Shown piece by piece: positions 60,616-64,000 of a stretch of 64,000 bases of DNA. The notes under the pieces are model-generated. The model did no database searches, was not told the DNA's origin, and was given only the letters and a program-made list of their open reading frames with translations. The DNA is from Nocardia speluncae NBRC 108251. Its GTDB lineage: Bacteria; Actinomycetota; Actinomycetes; Mycobacteriales; Mycobacteriaceae. Location of the stretch: NCBI RefSeq assembly GCF_001613245.1, contig NZ_BDBZ01000009.1, positions 62,001-126,000 of the forward strand. Direction: 5' to 3'. Each line of letters opens with the position of its first letter. Positions within the stretch are counted from its first letter, which is position 1. A program made the translations under genes and the position numbers.

Positions 60616-62253
60616 ATGTTGAGCACCATGATGGACGACCAGCTCTCGCTGGCGACGCTGCTGCGCTACGCGTCCACCTTCGTCGGCGATTCCACGGTGT
60701 CCACCTGGACCGGCGACGGAGTGCGCACCATGACCTACCGCGAGGTCGGTGCCGATTCGGCCCGGTTGGCCAATGCGCTCACCGATCTCGGTATCGGGCT
60801 AGGCGACCGGGTCGGCACCTTCATGTGGAACAACAACGAACATCTGGTCGCCTATATCGCCATTCCCGCGATGGGGTCGGTGTTGCACGCCCTCAATATC
60901 CGGCTCTCGCCCGAACAGCTGATCTATGTCGCCAACCATGCCGAAGACCAGGTGGTACTGGTCGACGGCAGTCTGGTGCCGATGTTCGGGCAGTACCTGC
61001 CGCAACTGAAAACCGTCCGGCATGTGATCGTGGTCAACGGCGACACCGCGGCGGTGCCCGCGGTCGACGGGGTCACCGTGCACGACTACGCCGACCTACT
61101 CGCGAAATACCCCGACACCTTCGATTTCCCGGTTGTCGACGAACGGACGGCGGCCGCGATGTGCTACACCTCCGGCACCACCGGCGAACCGAAGGGCGTG
61201 GTGTATTCGCATCGCTCCAATTGGCTGCACTCCATGCAGGCCACCACCCCCGCCGCCATGGGGTTGCGGATCGACGACACCGTGCTCGGAATTGTGCCGA
61301 TGTTCCACGCCAATGCCTGGGGGCTGCCGTACGCGGCGCTGATGACCGGCGCGAATGTTCTGATGCCGGACCGTTTCCTGCAGCCGGGGCCGCTGCTGGA
61401 GATGATGGCCGCTGTCAAGCCGACGTTTGCCGCGGCCGTACCGACCATCTGGGGTGGTGTGCTCGCCGCACTGGCGGCACAACCGCAGGACATCACCCAT
61501 CTGCGTGCCGTGGTGGTGGGCGGTTCGGCCGCGCCGCCGTCGATGATGAAGGCCTTCGAGGAGAAGCACGGGGTGCGGGTGGTGCACGCCTGGGGAATGA
61601 CCGAAACGTCACCGCTCGGCAGCCTGGCGCATCCGCCGAACGGCGTGAGCGAGGAGGAGGCATGGACGTACCGGGTCACCCAGGGGCGGTTTCCGGCCGC
61701 CGTGCAGGCGCGGCTGGTCGGCGACGACGGATCGGTGGTGCCCAATGACGGGAAATCCCTGGGTGAGCTGGAGGTGCGCGGACCGTGGATCACCGGCTCC
61801 TATTACTCACCCGACGGGGCGGCCGTGGATCCGGGCAAATTCGACGACGGCTGGCTGCGCACCGGCGATGTCGGCAAGGTCACCCCGAACGGCTATCTCA
61901 CACTGGTGGATCGATCCAAGGATGTGATCAAGTCCGGTGGCGAGTGGATCTCCTCGGTGGACCTGGAGAACGCGGTGATGGGTCATCCTGCCGTTGCCGA
62001 GGCGGCGGTCATCGGTATTCCGGACGAAAAATGGGATGAGCGACCGCTGGCGGCGATCGTGGTGGCCGAGGGCGCTTCGGTGCGGCCGGAGGAATTGCGT
62101 GAGTTCTTGTCGTCGCGGTTCGCGAAATGGCAGCTGCCCGAGTACTGGACCTTTGTCGAGGAGGTGCCCAAGACCAGCGTCGGCAAATTCGACAAGAAGC
62201 GGCTGCGGGCGCGGCACGCCGACGGTGAACTGGATGTGACCACGGTGCGCTGA
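60616..62253 (+). CDS. long/medium-chain fatty acid--CoA ligase (FadD-like)
   Basis: 545 residues; AAGGGG lies about 8 bases before the ATG. Adenylation motifs: P-loop YTSGTTGEPKGVVYSH (about 183-198), GMTETSPLG (about 331-339), DGWLRTGDVGKV (about 413-424), DRSKDVIKSGGEWIS (hinge, about 434-448) and the catalytic Lys region TSVGKFDKKRLR near the C-terminus. It activates a fatty acid with ATP and CoA. A strong hairpin follows. Confidence 0.95.
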   Translation: MLSTMMDDQLSLATLLRYASTFVGDSTVSTWTGDGVRTMTYREVGADSARLANALTDLGIGLGDRVGTFMWNNNEHLVAYIAIPAMGSVLHALNIRLSPEQLIYVANHAEDQVVLVDGSLVPMFGQYLPQLKTVRHVIVVNGDTAAVPAVDGVTVHDYADLLAKYPDTFDFPVVDERTAAAMCYTSGTTGEPKGVVYSHRSNWLHSMQATTPAAMGLRIDDTVLGIVPMFHANAWGLPYAALMTGANVLMPDRFLQPGPLLEMMAAVKPTFAAAVPTIWGGVLAALAAQPQDITHLRAVVVGGSAAPPSMMKAFEEKHGVRVVHAWGMTETSPLGSLAHPPNGVSEEEAWTYRVTQGRFPAAVQARLVGDDGSVVPNDGKSLGELEVRGPWITGSYYSPDGAAVDPGKFDDGWLRTGDVGKVTPNGYLTLVDRSKDVIKSGGEWISSVDLENAVMGHPAVAEAAVIGIPDEKWDERPLAAIVVAEGASVRPEELREFLSSRFAKWQLPEYWTFVEEVPKTSVGKFDKKRLRARHADGELDVTTVR

Positions 62254-62268
62254 GCTCCGGGAAAATAC

Positions 62269-62298
62269 GGTCCCCGGCGCGAGATCGCGCCGGGGACC
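62269..62298. terminator. strong stem-loop between convergent genes
   Basis: GGTCCCCGGCGCGA, a two-base GA loop, and its exact reverse complement: 14 paired bases. Located 15 bp after the acyl-CoA ligase stop and 8 bp before the end of the convergent gene, so it probably ends transcription from both sides. No T-run, as usual in actinobacteria. Confidence 0.85.
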
Positions 62299-62305
62299 TG
62301 TGTTC

Positions 62306-62698
62306 TCAGCAGTTGCGCAGTTCCGGGCTCTGGTTGAGCAACTGGTTGCGTGGGCTGATGAACCGGCTGTATGTATCACCGCCGACGGCCGCGAGCGGGA
62401 ACGCCGCGACGCGATGGCAGTTCTGGAACGCCAGTTTCACGCCGAAATGCCGTTCCAGCCCGCCCCGGATGGCATCGGAGGCCAGGGCGCGCAGCAGTTG
62501 GCCCCGTGCGGTCTCGTCCGGCGGGGCTACTTCGTTATCGGCGAATTCCGCGGTGCCGGTCTGCAGTTCACCGGCGACGCGGCTGACGACCTCCCAGGCG
62601 TAGGGCAGTGAGGTGCGGACGCATTCGACGAATTCGGCGTCGGTGATCTCGCCGCTTTCGGCGCGTTCCAGTAGGGCGGTGGGGACATCTAAGGACAC
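62306..62698 (-). CDS. SCO5389-like conserved actinobacterial protein
   Basis: 130 residues. ESGEITDAEFVECVRTSLPYAW, then RGQLLRALASDAIRGGLERHF, KLAFQNCHRVAAFPL and LLNQSPELRNC at the end match the SCO5389 family, widespread in Streptomyces and Nocardia. Function unknown; soluble, acidic, helical. Alone on its strand, with the terminator at its 3' end. Confidence 0.85.
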   Translation of the reverse strand: MSLDVPTALLERAESGEITDAEFVECVRTSLPYAWEVVSRVAGELQTGTAEFADNEVAPPDETARGQLLRALASDAIRGGLERHFGVKLAFQNCHRVAAFPLAAVGGDTYSRFISPRNQLLNQSPELRNC

Positions 62699-63221
62699 GG
62701 CGACCTCCTGAGGTCAACTGGTCTGTGCGACAGGTGATGCGGAAACCCGCGGCAGATCTGCCGGACCGAGTCTAATCGAAATCGGTTGTCAATAACAGGG
62801 GGTTGCGAATGAAAGATGTTCGGTGGTTGTCGTTTTGGCTCTCGCCCTACCGGTCCGTCGTCTCCGGGGTGTGGCCTCGGTGGCCGACCGGGCCGGCGCG
62901 GGGGTGAAGCGGCCGGGGTGCTGTAGGGCTTCGGCGGAGTGGCCGGGAGCAGCCGGGTGGCCGCGGTAGTGGTGCCGGGCCCGGTTCGCCGGCGGCCGGT
63001 TCGCAACCGGTCAGGTAACGGAAAATTCGCGCGATCGTGACCGTTTCACACCGGCGTATCGGGCCTCTGACCGGCCCTTTTCGGGTGAAGGTTGCGATAT
63101 GATCACGGGGCGGTAGAGTTACCGTCACAACGGATGCCTAAACGTTACGTTTACCGGGCTCGAGTCTGGGTCCGCACGTGAGGCATTCGTGAACATGTTG
63201 ACCGGATAGCGAGGACGGACA
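62699..63221. other. about 520 bp upstream of the M23 peptidase gene
   Basis: The left 100 bp hold the promoter of the SCO5389-like gene (AT-richer, with GTTATTGACAAC-like sequence on the minus strand near 62790). The right 200 bp are the leader of the peptidase gene. Cell-wall peptidase genes in actinobacteria often carry a c-di-AMP (ydaO) riboswitch, so I looked for one and did not recognise the conserved core. No gene seen. Confidence 0.4.
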
Positions 63222-64000
63222 GTGGCGCACCATCGATCAGGCACCGGTTCCATAACCGTTATGAGCCTCATCGGCGACGAGGTCCGCGTGCGGCCGCATC
63301 GTCACCGGGCCGGAACCACCGCTGTCGAGAAGGTTCGGACGGCGGCCGGAGCCGCTGTCGCGGCGGGTGCGATCATCGGGACGGCCTCGCAGGTCGCGCC
63401 GGCGCTGGCCTACGCCGCCCCGATGCTTCCGGGAGGCGGTGAAAAGGAGGCCGTCGAAGCCGAACCCGCGCCCCCCGTCGCGGAGGAGATCGCACAGCCC
63501 GCCGAACAGGCCGCGGAGGCGGACATCGCCGCTCCGGCACCGGCTCCCGTTCGGGCCGCCGAGGTCGCGGCCCCGGCGCCTGTCGCCGCGCCCTTCGGGT
63601 TGAGCAACCTTCCGGTCGAGGTCGCCGCGCCGCTGGCCCATGCCGAACAGACCCTGAAACAGCTGCACCAGCAGTTCGCTCCCGCGCCGGTCGTGCGTCC
63701 GGTAGCGGGGACGGTGAGCTCCAATTACGGCAGTCGCTGGGGCGCCATGCACTACGGTATCGATTTCTCCGATGCACTGGGCGCGCCGATCAAATCGGTC
63801 GCCGATGGCACAGTGATCGAGGCCGGGCCGGCCTCCGGCTTCGGTATGTGGGTCCGTGTCCTGCACGACGACGGCACCACCGGCGTCTACGGCCACGTCA
63901 ACGATATCTATGTCGCAGAAGGGCAGCGGGTGCGGGCGGGCGAGGTGATCGCCACCGTCGGTAACCGCGGCCAATCCACCGGTCCGCATCTGCACCTCGA
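63222..64000 (+). CDS. M23-family zinc metallopeptidase (LytM-like), cut by window end
   Basis: GTG at 63222 with GAGGAC 7-8 bases upstream; 259 codons in the window without a stop. Begins MAHHRSGTGSITVMSLIG, then an Ala-rich hydrophobic segment (about 45-70, TAAGAAVAAGAIIGTASQVA in part). A Pro/Ala/Glu-rich linker (about 80-135) and a peptidase domain follow, with NYGSRWGAMHYGIDFSD (His and Asp zinc ligands about 178 and 182) and GQSTGPHLHL at the very end (the HxH motif). Expected to cut peptidoglycan cross-links outside the cell. The overlapping frame on the minus strand is a shadow. Confidence 0.92.
   Translation, partial: MAHHRSGTGSITVMSLIGDEVRVRPHRHRAGTTAVEKVRTAAGAAVAAGAIIGTASQVAPALAYAAPMLPGGGEKEAVEAEPAPPVAEEIAQPAEQAAEADIAAPAPAPVRAAEVAAPAPVAAPFGLSNLPVEVAAPLAHAEQTLKQLHQQFAPAPVVRPVAGTVSSNYGSRWGAMHYGIDFSDALGAPIKSVADGTVIEAGPASGFGMWVRVLHDDGTTGVYGHVNDIYVAEGQRVRAGEVIATVGNRGQSTGPHLHL

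Noticed and set aside
63000-63221. c-di-AMP riboswitch before the M23 peptidase
   Set aside because: Expected from context, but I could not find the conserved core motifs or pairing; a covariance-model search would settle it.
63237-63995. 252-codon minus-strand frame at the window end
   Set aside because: Antisense of the M23 peptidase, whose motifs and ribosome site are clear.

Overview
The window is GC-rich actinobacterial chromosome. An MmpL-type lipid transporter, AfsR-type and NarL-type regulators, a Baeyer-Villiger-like monooxygenase, a FadD-like acyl-CoA ligase and an SCO5389-like protein all point to Nocardia or a close relative in the Mycobacteriales. This is inference from gene content and base composition; no 16S gene is present.

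Layout. 0-4.9 kb: the tail of an MFS transporter, small exported proteins, and a divergent pair of MarR-type genes, one of which carries a lipoprotein signal. 4.9-6.5 kb: decayed mobile DNA, with two oppositely oriented pieces of an IS5-type transposase around a truncated quinone-reductase gene. 6.8-14.7 kb: two membrane-transport modules, each with its own two-component system: mmpL-HK-RR on the plus strand, and HK-RR on the minus strand divergent from an ABC transporter pair. 15-20 kb: a small-protein gene with a dispersed repeat, a zinc-type small protein, and a sugar-biosynthesis-like group (RmlB-like dehydratase, DegT aminotransferase, a frameshifted FAD oxidoreductase). 20-39 kb: an accessory region with an XRE-TPR regulator, several unknown genes, a three-gene CHAT-protease module, a STAND NTPase with an N-terminal nuclease domain, gene fragments (valyl-tRNA synthetase, transposase) and repeats. 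39.9-48.2 kb: a complete type I restriction-modification operon (hsdM-hsdS-hsdR) directly followed by an ATPase-HNH pair resembling Septu (PtuAB). 49.2-56.6 kb: a tightly coupled minus-strand operon (FMN reductase, MFS exporter, imine-reductase-like enzyme, arylamine N-acetyltransferase, secreted protein), divergent from an AfsR-type regulator. 56.9-58.5 kb: gene fragments and tRNA-Arg(CCT). 58.6-64 kb: chromosomal-looking metabolism and a window-truncated M23 peptidase.

The main message is a defence island of about 20-27 kb (about 25-48 kb, perhaps starting near 20 kb). It carries at least four separate putative conflict systems: CHAT-TPR + zinc protein + membrane protein; nuclease-STAND; type I RM; Septu-like. 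The region is marked by a dispersed repeat family, with right arms near 10.96, 15.08, 35.14, 36.96, 48.89 and 57.29 kb. Two members (36827-36978 and 48763-48914) are both exactly 152 bp and have imperfect terminal inverted repeats. The core of this repeat, including an acceptor-stem-like string, also occurs at the 3' end and downstream flank of tRNA-Arg(CCT). That suggests either accretion of elements at this tRNA or a MITE-like repeat. No integrase gene was found here. A second repeat, about 0.6 kb in direct orientation, brackets a 7.3-kb segment containing the STAND gene.

The CHAT triad and the nuclease-STAND protein are the best candidates for a poorly described biological system.
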